From: Microplitis mediator
Taxonomy: Eukaryota; Arthropoda; Insecta; Hymenoptera; Braconidae
Length of the DNA: 64,000 nt
NCBI RefSeq assembly: GCF_029852145.1
Contig: NC_079970.1
Span: 7,192,001 to 7,256,000 of the forward strand
Direction: 5' to 3'
The stretch's first letter is position 1. Each line of letters begins with the position of its first letter. Shown piece after piece: positions 21,371 through 33,400 of this stretch. The translations under genes were made by a program, and so were the position numbers. The notes under the pieces are model-generated. The model made no database searches, had not been told where the DNA came from, and was given only the letters and a program-made list of their open reading frames with translations.

Positions 21371-22225
21371 TACCCTGAATAATTTAAACATTTCTATTAT
21401 ATTTTGCCGCCATTTTATTTTGATTTACGATTTTTCTTCCATTTCTAATAAGTTATGTTTTGAATATCCGAATTTACTGCACAAGTAATAAAAAAAATTA
21501 ATATAATTATTGACATAAATAAATTTTAATAAAATTATTCAATTTAAGTTTTTAAATTTCGCGCCAAGATGGCGCTACTGCGCGTAGTTGTATTCACATT
21601 CAAATTTTTGCTAAAGTGGGGGGCGAGAGAATCATAAACCGATTGTTTTGTATCAATTGGCGGTCTAATAGCGGCAGTCAATATCATCGACAAAGGCAGT
21701 AGTAGTCCAGATCCTTCTTTACGTTTAAATTGAAATACAGTATTGCAGTTAATTCGCGAAATTATCCATAAAATTTATTGCTCATAATCATTGTTTAATT
21801 AAAATGTGCAGTGTTTGTAAAATTTAAATTGTGCAAAGTGTCTGTGGTGTCGTTAAGTGTTGCGTGTTCAGTGCTAGTGTAAAGTGTTGCGAATTGCTGA
21901 TACTGATAACTTCCAAGTTCCTGATCAAAATCATCTGGCATCGTCTGGTGGGAAATAGCAGTTTAGTGACGTTTTTTTTTAGCTGCAATACACTTGGAGC
22001 AATTTAAATTAAATCTCCAAGTGTATTAGGACACCCTTCTCCATATTATTTCTCCACCAAAGCTTGTTCAAACACTCGCGTTTTTTTTTTTTAATTTTGT
22101 AAATATTTTTTTATCATATTCTGCCGCCATTTTCTTTGACGTACGATTTTCAGTTTTTTCCAATTTCTAATAGTTTATATTTCGAATATTTAAATTTACC
22201 GCGCAAGTAATAAGAATAATTAATA
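21371..22225. other. Unassigned region with two related blocks and a MITE
   Basis: The block at 21400-21490 (TTTTGCCGCCATTTT, TTTCTAATAAGTTATG) is repeated in diverged form at 22115-22210. A TGGTGG-ended MITE occupies about 21947-22060. A G-containing stretch, 21790-21900, with repeated AGTGT words resembles an untranslated leader, but no frame follows. Confidence 0.4.
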
Positions 22226-22288
22226 AGGGTGCATTCCGAAATGCGCTGCGAGTAGCTGCAGCATAGCGCATTTCGGAATGCACCCTTA
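22226..22288. mobile_element. 62-bp minimal palindromic MITE
   Basis: TAAGGGTGCATTCCGAAATG on the left pairs perfectly with its complement on the right, around a loop of about 14 bases. It would form a strong hairpin. Confidence 0.75.
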
Positions 22289-22497
22289 CAAGTAACTTGT
22301 TTATAAAAATTACAAAATTGTCCGATGTCTGTTACTTTCAGTATCATGTTTTTAAGGGGAAAAGAGACCGGGAAATTCATCCCACTTACCCTATTATTAA
22401 AAAATTTTATTTATAAAATAAATAAGAGGGCTGGCAATCACATCAGGCACTTTAGATCCTAATTGTTTCATAAATTTAATTTCATATACACCATAAT

Positions 22498-22870
22498 CCC
22501 AATAGCCACTTTAGCTTGAAATTGACGATAATTTGAAAATTGAAATTACCGCAATTTGCTGCCCGAATTTTCCGACTATTTGGCAGCAAAATTTTGAAAG
22601 AAAAATTTGCGGTTCATTTTTCCACAATGTAGAGGTATTTTTTTTTCACTAGAAAAAAACCCTAATAAATTTTTTTTGAATTTTCCGTCAACTTCGTTCT
22701 TTTCCATTTTTGACAGCAATTTGTATACAACTTTTGAAGTCAATTTGCATTCTGATTCGGGTAGTAAATTCAAGTCTCATTGTATAGCAAGTTGTATACA
22801 AATTGTCGTCAAAAACGGAAAAGCCCGAAGTTGACGGACATTTGACGGAAAATTCAAGGAACTTTTGCAA
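22498..22870. mobile_element. TAGCCACTTTAGC-family element
   Basis: Related to 34138-34556 in twinfilin intron 4. Shared words include TAGCCACTTTAGCTT, TTTGCGGTTCATTTTTC and AGCCCGAAGTTGACGGACA. Overlapping short frames on both strands arise from the internal inverted repeats. Confidence 0.6.
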
Positions 22871-23039
22871 AGTAAAAAAAAAAATAACACAGCGCCACCT
22901 CACGTCAGAAATGACAAAGTAGTTAGTAAATAAAATTTTCTTTCTGTCCATGTGATATTTTTTTATTATTAAATATTCTAACCATATATTATATTAATAT
23001 ACTAATCAATAAATTAGTGAATAAAAATAAAAATAGACA

Positions 23040-26000
23040 ATGACACGTTTTTTTCGTAAAATACGAATCGAAAGATTAGCTTTTGTTGGTTTATTTACAC
23101 AAAGAGAACCAAACTTTGATGTAGTAACAACACCAGGTTATGATCCCGATGATTCTGATGAACCGAAAAAAGGAATGGAAGGATTGCGTCGTGTCTTTTG
23201 GCCATCGTAATTATTACAATTGCAATAAAAAAAAATAGTTAAATAATTGAATAAATAAAATTAATGGTTGTATGATTATAATTATTTTTATTTTAACAGA
23301 AAATATGGAGAACTATCACCAGAATTAGTAACATTAATGAGCATGACAACCGGTAGCGCAATGTTAGGAGCAATGTACGGAGCATCAGTGAATGCACGTA
23401 TTGCTTTCCTTAGATTTATTGAAACCAATGATGCGACTAAGTTCGCTAATCATCTAGAAGCTAAACGAATGTTGCAACATAATGTTACAATTAGTCTAGG
23501 TAAAGGAGCATGGAAATGGGGCTTCCGAATTGGAATGTTTTCAACTATTTTTTTGTAAGACTTCATCAAAAATTACCACAAATATTAATGATACTAAAAT
23601 TACCTGAGTTCTGATAATTTTTGGATTTTTTTAAAAACTAAATTTAAAAAAAAAAAATATTTCAGAAAATTGCACCTGCCTTTTCTTAAATTTTCTACAT
23701 GTGCATATTTTTAGTTTTTTTTTTTTTTAAATTAAATTGTTGAAATAAAATCCAAAGTTATTGTCTGCTAACTTTAGGATCATAATAGTAGAGGAGCCCA
23801 AGCGGGGATTTCGGGATTTACTCGAGCGCAGCAGATTAATATACAGGGGGATATCTTGTACCCGGTTAAATACCTCCATCAAATATGAGCCCCATATATA
23901 AGTATTTTTTTACATATTTGAAAATATATAGCCGCTCTCCCCACCGATAGAAAGGTATACATTATATGACATTTTTTTTTCCTTATCATCGAAGCTCTGC
24001 AACCCAATAGGTCTCTATGACGCTCGAGTAAGTCCCCATTTAGCATCGTGGGCTCCCCTACAATAAATATTAAAATTTATCCGATATTGTAAATTATTTT
24101 ATTTATTTATTTATTGCAGAACAACAAGTACAGCAGTAGCTGCTTGGAGAGGTGAAAATGGTATAATAGAATACGTAATTGCTGGTATAACTGCTGGTGG
24201 AGCATTCAAGATGAACATGGGTTTGAAAGGATTTATAGCTGGTTCATTAGTTGGTGCTTTTGTTGGTTCATTAACTGGATTATTTTTCGATAGCATTTTT
24301 TGGGTAACTGGTACATCCATGAAAAGTTTACAAGAAACACAGAAGAAAATTTATGAACTCCGTGAAGAGTATGCTATTTTAATTGATAATTATATTTTTT
24401 TATTTATTAACAAGAATTGTCATTTTTTATTTTCCGCACTCAAGGACGAACAGGAGTATAGACAGAAACGTTGCTCATAACCAGACTGTACTGTACTTTA
24501 CTTTGACATGTTGAATAATGAATTTGGATCTTTCAAAAAATTTAAGTTAAGAATGAAGCGTTGAGACACTGCCATGCTAAGCACAGAAGTGGTAACTTGT
24601 ACAGAAATACTACAGTAAGTTACCACTTCTGTGTTTAGCACGGCCGTATATTAAGGAATGTTTTCACAGCTAATAATTTTATTGTTTTTTAGTCATAACA
24701 TCCGTGATTTACAATTTGACAGTATTACATGTCTACTCACAATATCTCTACTCAAGGGAAATTATAACTTTACACATTTACTGCTTTACTCAGCCTCAAC
24801 AATACTCAGTTATATCTTTACTCAGCTACAATTCTACTCACGTATTTTAGGCATTCTGTCAACTCGTGGCACGTGGCCCTATCGGGACGATAGGCAAAAA
24901 GGAACCAAAAAAAAACATCTCAACTCAAGAGAAATTATAACTTTACTCATTTACTTCTTTACTCAGCTACAATTCTACTCACGTATTTTAGGCATTCTGT
25001 CAACTCGCTCAAAAATTTCTCATTGCACAGACAACTCTGTAGCATTTCTCTACCTAAAACATGTCTATCGTAAAATAAAACTATCCTTGAACTGATCACT
25101 CGAAAACATCTCTATCCAGAATAACTTTCCTCGAGCGCAAACTCAACTTTGAAACTTTTCTATTCAATGCCAAGACTATCTAAAATGACCCTTCATTATC
25201 AACTCAGCTAAAAAAATCATCGGTAACTGAAAAAACACGTGAATTTCCATGTTAACTAACATGTTTTCTCAGGTACCGATGATTTTCTAGTTAAATCGAT
25301 AATGAATACTGGTATTTCGGATATTCTTGTCATTGAATAGAAGTTTCGGAGTAAATCTTGAGGTTGGGGAGAGTTGTTCTGGATAGAGATGTTTTGAAAT
25401 AATCAGTTCGAGGACAGTTTTATTTTCGAATGACATGTTTAAGGTAGAAAAATGAGGCATATTGCCATGTCTACTCAGATCTTCACTACGTCGTACCAAC
25501 TTTATTCAAAAATCGTTAGCCCTAATAGCTCAGCTCAAAAATTTCTTGATTCTAAGATTTCTTTACTCCATTACATCATTATTCCAAGATAACTCTACCC
25601 AAATTTCTGAAAAAAAGAAAGCATTTTCCTGCTTACTGAGTTGTTTACTTTTTCTCAAAAGTTTGGGTAGAGATATCTTGGAATAATGATGTAATGGAAT
25701 AAAGAAATCTTGGAATCAAGAAATTTTTGAGCTGAGCTATTAGGGCTAACGATTTTTGAATAAAGTTTGTACGAGGTAGTTAGGTTCTGAGTAGACATGG
25801 CAATCTGCCAACATCTCAGATTATATAGTGAGGCTACTGAGAGCTTGCTCATCATTTAATGGTGGGGGTATGGGAATTGCATGCAAACTGAAGGGAACGC
25901 TCTCAGTAGCTCCAGTATACTGATTTTCATCCTAGATGGTAACCACATCATCTGGATTATACCCAGTACTATCTCAGATTATACTCAATACTATCTGAAA

Positions 26001-26787
26001 TTTAACTCAGTTACAACTCAGCCATTTTTTTTGTAGCGCATGCGCATTTTGTATACTAAGTGAGTATAATCTGAGATGGTACTGAGTATAATCCAGATGT
26101 ATGTGGTTACCATCTAGGATGAAAACCAGTATAATCTGAGATGTTACTGAGTAACATCTGGGATGAAACTGAGTATAATCTAGATGCAACTCAGTAAAAT
26201 CTAGATTATACTGGGAGTACCCAGATGGTAATCTGAAATTTTTTTTACCTCATATGTAAATGAGTATAATCTGAGATGGAAGCCAGTATCATCTTGTTCT
26301 TTCCATGTGGTAGTCAGTCGGAAAATGATATAGAGTTGTCTGTGCATAGAGAGGTTTTGGAACGACTTGTCATGATGCCGTATTTTAGCCCATCAATAAA
26401 ATAGCAATTCTTTGTGAGTTGTAGCTGAGTAAAGTTTTCGCTGAGACCAGTTGAAGATGAGTGAAGATATAACTGAGTAGAGTCGAATCTGAGTAAAAAA
26501 ATATTTGAGTAAAGTTGAGACTGAGTAAAGAAGTAAACGAGTAGAGCCATAATCATTTCCCTTGAGTAGAGATGTTGTGAGTAGACATGTAACACTGCCT
26601 AAAATTTAATAAAAAAAAATTTTTTAAAATCAATTAATTTAATACATGTATATATTTTTTTTTTTCTAGAGCAATACAAAAGAAAAGGGACGAACAAGTG
26701 AGTAAAGAGTATGCTAAACTGCAACATGAAATTATGGAAGACCCACTGGCAACTAATCCAGAAACACAAAAAGAAGACAATAAATAA
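23040..26787 (+). CDS. TIMMDC1: TIMMDC1-like mitochondrial complex I assembly factor
   Basis: Four exons: 23040-23206, 23300-23554, 24120-24368 and 26670-26787, with phases 2,2,2, giving 262 codons plus TAA. Human TIMMDC1 has 285 residues. After a short charged N-terminus (TPGYDPDDSDEPKKGMEGLRRVFWP) comes a Tim17/Tim22/Tim23-type membrane core with glycine-rich helices: MTTGSAMLGAMYGASVNARI, ITAGGAFKMNMGLKGFIAG and SLVGAFVGSLTGLFFDS. The last exon is a charged tail (KKRDEQVSKEYAKLQHEI). The family acts at the mitochondrial inner membrane in assembling the membrane arm of complex I. The exon 3 donor is uncertain: GTATGC at 24369 with acceptor CTAG at 26669 is preferred, and GTGAAG at 24362 with acceptor AG at 26671 also keeps frame. 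Intron 3 is swollen by palindromic elements. It is convergent with twinfilin, 626 bases away. Confidence 0.85.
23594..23780. mobile_element. GATC-family MITE in TIMMDC1 intron 2
   Basis: A degenerate left end (CCTGAGTTCTGATAATTTTTGG) and right end CTGCTAACTTTAGGATC. The CACCTGC and TACATGTGCATATTTTTAG landmarks of the family are present. Confidence 0.65.
23788..24061. mobile_element. GTAGGGGAGCCCA-ended MITE in TIMMDC1 intron 2
   Basis: The left end GTAGAGGAGCCCAAGCGGGG pairs with right TGGGCTCCCCTAC. CTCGAGCG appears inside both ends. It lies directly beside the GATC-family MITE. Confidence 0.65.
24571..24644. repeat. Hairpin in TIMMDC1 intron 3
   Basis: GCTAAGCACAGAAGTGGTAA pairs with TTACCACTTCTGTGTTTAGC around a loop of about 34 bases. 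Function unknown. Confidence 0.6.
24724..26593. mobile_element. 1.87 kb composite palindromic element in TIMMDC1 intron 3
   Basis: The ends are TTACATGTCTACTCACAA and its complement near 26575-26593. Several nested inverted repeats lie inside: 24900-25130 against 26315-26550, 25180-25310, 25460-25800 around TTAGGGCTAACGATTTTTGA, and 25920-26290 around GATTATACTCAGTA. Frames within it are repeat artefacts. It belongs with the 8013-8340 palindrome family. Confidence 0.65.
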
Positions 26788-26860
26788 TAAAACTAATGCA
26801 GTTTTTTTGTACATATTAGTTATTTGTTAATTTTTATCGATAGATTACTTTAATTATTAA

Positions 26861-26866
26861 AATAAA
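26861..26866 (+). terminator. Candidate poly(A) signal of TIMMDC1
   Basis: AATAAA 74 bases after the TIMMDC1 stop codon. Another AATAAA overlaps the stop region near 26779. Either could serve. Confidence 0.4.
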
Positions 26867-26983
26867 AAAAATGAGACAACAAAACTATACTGGTATACTT
26901 TTTTATTTCTACTAATTAGCCATAAAATTATTTATAATTTACAAAAAAAAAAATTTTTCCTCTTGTAACGGCATTTGATTTCA

Positions 26984-26989
26984 TTTATT
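26984..26989 (-). terminator. Candidate poly(A) signal of twinfilin
   Basis: TTTATT on the plus strand, AATAAA on the twinfilin strand, 425 bases beyond the stop codon at 27414. It would include the 27183-27195 pairing element in the 3' UTR. Confidence 0.35.
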
Positions 26990-27413
26990 GCTACACTATT
27001 TAAAAACTACAAGTAGGCCATGAAATTATGATTCGACTCAGCTAATTGTCAATTAATTTAAGATATAACATTACCTACCTTATTTTATATAATAATACAT
27101 TGACATTTACATAATTATATATTTTTTAAATTATTTAAAAAAAAAAAAAATCATATTTGCAATAGCAAACAATCCTGCTTTTAGAATAGGCCTGATTAAA
27201 TACTCAGTAAATGAATATAAATTTAATACTATAGTCAAAATAGTAAATATTCAAATTGATTAAATAAATAATAAATTTATAAGTAAAAAATAAAATGCAC
27301 TATAATCTCATATAGTCATAAGACTGCAGTCCCTACCACCCTGTTTGACATTAAGACAAACGAAAAATAAATAAAAGAAAAAAAAAACACACGGACAAAA
27401 AAAAATCAAGTTA

Positions 27414-30400
27414 CTAGTCTTCTTGTTTATCTAAATCCTGGACCTTGGTAATGCGTTTAGCGCCTCTGCCAGGAGGTCCTTTTGGTTTAGCAAATTTTGG
27501 CCGGTGTAAATTGACTTTTGGATGCAGTTCCTCTTGTAAAAATCCTTCGGTTAATTCCTTTGCATCATCTATCTCTAGCTACACATTCAAGAAATTCCAA
27601 ATAAATTATTCTACGGTATCAATTAAATAATATTTTTATTTATTTACATTGCGTAAATTATTTATTTAATACGTAAATTAGATAAAATACCATGGTGGCC
27701 ACATTTATGGAAAACCTGGAAATGTCAGGGGATTATAAATATACTGGAAAAATCAGGGAAAAGTCAGGGAATTTCGTCACAAAGCTGGAAAAATTTTTAC
27801 TTTCTTCTTTTTCACTGAAAAAATCCGATAAATTTTTTTTTTCTGTCAAAATTGTTCAAAAAGTGGCGCGGCGCGAATGCGATTTGAATACCGCCTTGAA
27901 AAAGAATTAGCACAAATTGATTCCAATAGCGAAAAAATTAAGCAGTCAGAATTAAAAAGGCTGTTAGAAAAAAAAAGTCTTAGTAGAAACCAATCGTCAG
28001 GATCTTCAAACTATTAACATGCATATTGACAAGTAAAAAAACCAAAAACATTAAAAGTATACATAAGTATTGAACTAATAAGTTTCACTATATTTATTAT
28101 TCGCGTACTTGATTAATATTTTATTAATATTCTATAAAACGTTCTTATTTATGAAATTTATTCTAGTGAAAATGAAAAGTTTATTTATATTTTATTACAG
28201 AGTAAGTTATATAAAAACAAAGATTTAAAATAAAAAATAAAAAATAATTTATTTAATAAATAAAAAAAACCTATGATCATTGACAAATAATAAAATAAAG
28301 TTTCATTTAACGACAACGATTGATTATTTATTGAACTGACTTATACCGTTTTATTTTGAATTGAATAAATATTTCCAAAGATTTAATATAACTACATATG
28401 GTCAAGAATTTTTTAATTATTTGACTGGAATACCTGGGAAAGTCAGGGAATTTCAGTTTAAAAAATCTGTGGTCACCATGAGTATGGACTAAAATAAATA
28501 AATAAAAATAACAATAATATTTATAAAACGAAAAAAAAAGGATTTAAAACTAGAATTTGTTTCAGGCCTATTCTGTAAGCAATTATTATATTAATACCAC
28601 TAATTACATACCAATTTGATGATTAACCATTGCCATGTGCGCTTGGAACCTAATAAATAAACATCTAATTTTATCTAGTATATAAATTAAATTAATAAAT
28701 ATAATGAGAATCGTTTTAATTAACGGTGGATTATTTATAATAATTGTTAGACACTTGATAAATTTAAATTGCATAGTATTTTATTATACATATAGCATCA
28801 TTAATAATAATATTGGCAAGGTATACAATTATTTTTTAATTATTTTCAACATTTTAAACTGATCTAAATAAATTTATAATTAGATAAAAATAATTAATTT
28901 GATTATGATTAAAATAAAAACTTACAGAATAGGCCGATGATTAATACAAAATTTTAAAGAACGTTAATTCAAAAACTCATGCATTAATTATATTAATGAA
29001 CAATATTATAATTAAGAACACAATTTGATATATGTATATATTTTTTTGAGCATTGCTGATTAATAATCAATTAATAATAATTATAATTTATAATTAATTG
29101 GCCTTTCATTATAATTTTATATTTTTAAAATTAATTTGTAGATTAAAAAAAATCAGACTGTTTTTTAAATGTTAATTACAAAAAATTATAATTTTATTAA
29201 TAACTATTAGGCCCAAAAGTTTGTTAATATGTTAGTTGTGTGATGTTTTATTATTTACTTTACTTTTTTTTTTGTCAAAGGGATGATTTTAAATTTTTAT
29301 AAAAATCTACGTGATTTAAAAAAATACATCACGAAAAATATAATGCCTTCTGTTTTTTAATTTTAATTTTTTTTGTTCTTGTATTTTGTTCTTTCTAGGA
29401 AAACTATTTTATTATTAATAATTTTTATTTATTATATACTGAAGAAAATATATTTTTGTCGAAATAATTTAGATTATTTTTAAAATTTATACATTCACAA
29501 AAAAAAAAAGATTTCTTACCGCAAAAATATTTTACTCGCCCCAAGAAATTTATTTTCATTACTCGTGTAAAAAAAATTAGTTCCAAAAACGTTTGGTTCC
29601 TGACAGTAAACTTCCAAAATTGAGACGATTCTGAACTTTGAGTTGAACATTTTTGGAACTTTGAAAAAATTTGAAAGGTAAAAATTTTCAACTGATAGAC
29701 TTTTCCTGCACCTTTTTTTTAATTTTATTATTTAACAATTTTTTGGATTTGAAGAACAAAAAAAAACAAAACGGATTAATTAGGAATTACGAAAATGTAC
29801 GACTCTTACCAAAATTTTTCAATTGAGACAAAAAAAAAAAATAAAAATGGTTTGAAAATATTTATGAAAATTTTTTGACTTTTATTAGAAGTTTTTTGGG
29901 AAGGTCAGTTTTTTTCACTGATTGTTCCAAAATAATACAAAAAATTAGTGATTGGCACTAATTATGAATTCACAAAATTGTCAATTCGAATCAATTTATG
30001 TACCTATAGATCAGAACGTTTTTCGCGAAACGAAAATGAAAAATAAAAAACCTACTGAACGTGTGCGCTCGCGTGAAAAACGAGCGTTAATAACCATTAA
30101 TAGCCACGATATTTCTGTCATTTGTCAAATTAATTAAAACTGTGTCAAAAGCAATTGAAATTTATTATATACTCATTCAATACAATTTATAATTTAAACC
30201 ATGAATCCAATCGAATTAAATTGTATTTTTGAAGGAGTGCTTGTAAAGGAAGACTCAATCTATAATGCTTCGAATAACTTTACGCATCACAATCCTGTAT
30301 TAAATTCCAAAATGTATATGTGGAAGAACGTTAGAAGTAAAAACATGATGTGCAGGATCTTAGCAGCTGAGCAATTAAACAAATATTTAATACATCTATA

Positions 30401-33400
30401 ATTACATTTTCAAATAGTAACGCAGCGCTTCATAAACGAAACTGTAAAAGTTACAGTTTGGCGCCGCGCAGTAAGTTTTACATTTTAAGTATGAAATATT
30501 ACAGTTTGAAAATGTATTAAGTTTACTTTCTCACACTGTAATATTTTATGAAAATTATCAAAGTATCATTCGATAAGCTTTAAAACTTACATTTTTTCTC
30601 AGCAAGTTTTGCGTTAAAATTTTTAAAACTTGTTTCTCAAAATAACGATATTGCCACTATAAACTATAAATTTTACATTTTCAGTTAGTAATATTTGTGT
30701 TTATTCTTTTCAATAATCTCGTTTAATGTAATGTCAAATGACAGGAGTACTCGAACGAAATCGTACTGAAATTTCGAATATAACAATTCTAGAATATCTT
30801 TCTTAACAGGGACACTACAAATGGTAGGCGCGATCTCGTGGCGAGCACCGAACTACTCCTGCTGCTGCTGCCCAGCACCGGTGACTTCTCCATATCGATC
30901 TTTTCTCCCAAGAAATTTTTTCTCTTGGCTTAAGCAACTTTTGTTATCTTGGTCGGAGAATACAAAAATATTTGCGTGAAAAGAATAGTACTTGTTCCGA
31001 AAAAATTTTATTTTCTGTATTTTTTTAAATTTATTTCATTTTCGTTGCGCGAAAAACGTTCCGATCTTCAGGTGTATATCAATTTTGTTTATGAAATTTC
31101 GAAAAAAAAAAAAAAAATAGAAACCTGCAAGAAAAGTCCATACTAGTTAAAAATTTTTCACACTTTGATTTCAGAATTTTGGAACGCATTTTTTTTAAAT
31201 GGATATGAATTGAAAATGAAAATTTTCTTAGGACGAGCAAAAAATTATTGTTTTTATTTGATACTGCAAAATTTTTCTTGCGCCAGGAAATCGTTTTTTC
31301 TGTGTACTAAATTGAGATTCATACTTTCAAATTATTAAAACGGAATTTTAAAAATTAATTTATCAAATTTTTAGTCAATGATACTTATTTATCAGTCTTA
31401 AAATACATAATAATATGAATTTATTTTCTTTTACGTATTAGTAGTTTTTTTTAGCGCAAATTTATATTTTTCACATCATAATAAGCTTCAATAATTTCAT
31501 TATAAATCGTAATTTGATTTATAATTCATAAAAGCAGTTAAATTTTTTATTTTTTTCTGATTGTTTTTAAAACAAAGTGTCAGATAAAATAAAAAAAAAT
31601 GAGTAATAATTTCAAGACAGGCTCACATCGTTGTTGCTATATTTAATTTTAATATATATTTATATATTTAACTATTTAATTAATATGTTATAATAATGAA
31701 ATACGTAATAGAGAAGTTAGGCGAGTGGCATTTAAATTAATATGAGATAAAGCCTATGGAATTTACCTAACTCTCTAATAATCACAAATGGCCAAACAGC
31801 CAAATATACTGCAGTTAAAATTTATCATTTTTTATGTAACGATAAATTATATCATTTTAATATAATGCCTGATTTGAATTTCAAAGCCACGTCTTTTCTT
31901 TATTTTGTACGTTACAGTAATTAATAATTGATATGAACAAACTTATAGGAATAAATTCCCATATTAATCTCTTGTTAATTATATAATAAAAAATGATCCT
32001 GAAGTTAGCAGACAAAAATTTTAGGATTTTATTTTTAATAATTACATTTGAAGAAAAAAAGAAACTGAAAAAATGCACATGTAGAAAATTAAAAAGACTG
32101 CAGGTGCAATTTTTTCAAATATATTTTTTTTTTATAATTTATCGTTTTTTAAAAAATCCAAAAATTATTAAACGTCGGCTAACTATTATACTGAAGTTAG
32201 CCGACTTCTAATAATTTTTGGATTTTCTTTTAGACGATAAATTATAGAAAAAAAAAAAATTTGAAAAAATTGCACCTGTAGTGTTTAAAATTTCCTACAT
32301 CTCCATATTTTTAGTTTTTATTTTTTTGTAATTGATTTGTTAAAAAAAAAATCAGAAAATTTTTAATTGTCTGCTAACTTCAGTATCATCAATAAAAATC
32401 ATGATACGGAAGTTAGCCGACGTCTAATAATTTTTGAATTTTTTTTAAAACAGTAAATTATAAAAAAAAAAAATATTTAAAAATTGCACCTGTCACTTTT
32501 TCAATTTTTTATGTGCGCATATTTTTTTTCCTTTCTTTTCGTAATTGATTTGTTGAGAAAAAAAATCAAAAAATTTTTAATTGTCTAGCAAATTCAGGCT
32601 CATTAAAAATTAATTTATTTTATCAAGATTATTTTGTTGCTTTTTACTAAAATACTTATATTAATTTATAACAATTTATTTTTTATAAGTCTAGATAATT
32701 TTTTAACTTTTTTTTGTTACGTAAATTAAATAAAAAATATTTGTGCTGCCATTGAGTTTTTTGTGCAACAAAACAATCAGATGTTAAATGAAAAATTATA
32801 TTTCAATTACTTGTGAGCAATTGGATTTTAAATCTCAAATGAGTCATGAGTAGAAAAAACATTTTAAAATTATGATAAAAAATAATTATCAGAGACGTGA
32901 CTTGAAATTCATTTCCGACTAGACGAAATTACGTCTCTCTAATATTAATCTCAGGATAAAATGCATCAACTCGTAATATACTATTAAAAAAAAAAAAATT
33001 ATAATTTTGACTATAATTAAGAAAACGAAAAATTTCAAAATAAAATTAATAGATATTTATATATATTAATAATAAAAATTATTATTATGGAATAATTTGA
33101 TTACCACAGAAACGTCAAACTTTAACTTTTTAAGCTGCTGTTTTAAAGCGAAAAATTGTGTGTTACAATTTCGTTAAATTTTCTTTTTGTAAGATAATTT
33201 AGAAAAATACACGATTGTTCCTACTCTTGCTAAACAAATATACATATCACGTTGGACAATCAGTGATCCGTTAGATATTTTTTATAAATTACTTTTAATT
33301 TCTTATTCTTTTTACTTTTTAATTAAACTTTTGTTTATATCATGAGTTAAATTTTTAAATCACAAAAATCTATGTGCGTCATAGCTTGTAAAATTAAATA

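Noticed and set aside
22576..22951. Overlapping frames on both strands
   Set aside because: They come from internal inverted repeats of the TAGCCACTTTAGC element. The same frames appear at 34289-34622.
27445..27630. Plus-strand frame MVMRLAPLPGGPFG...
   Set aside because: It is antisense to the twinfilin last exon, whose minus-strand translation matches the conserved twinfilin tail.
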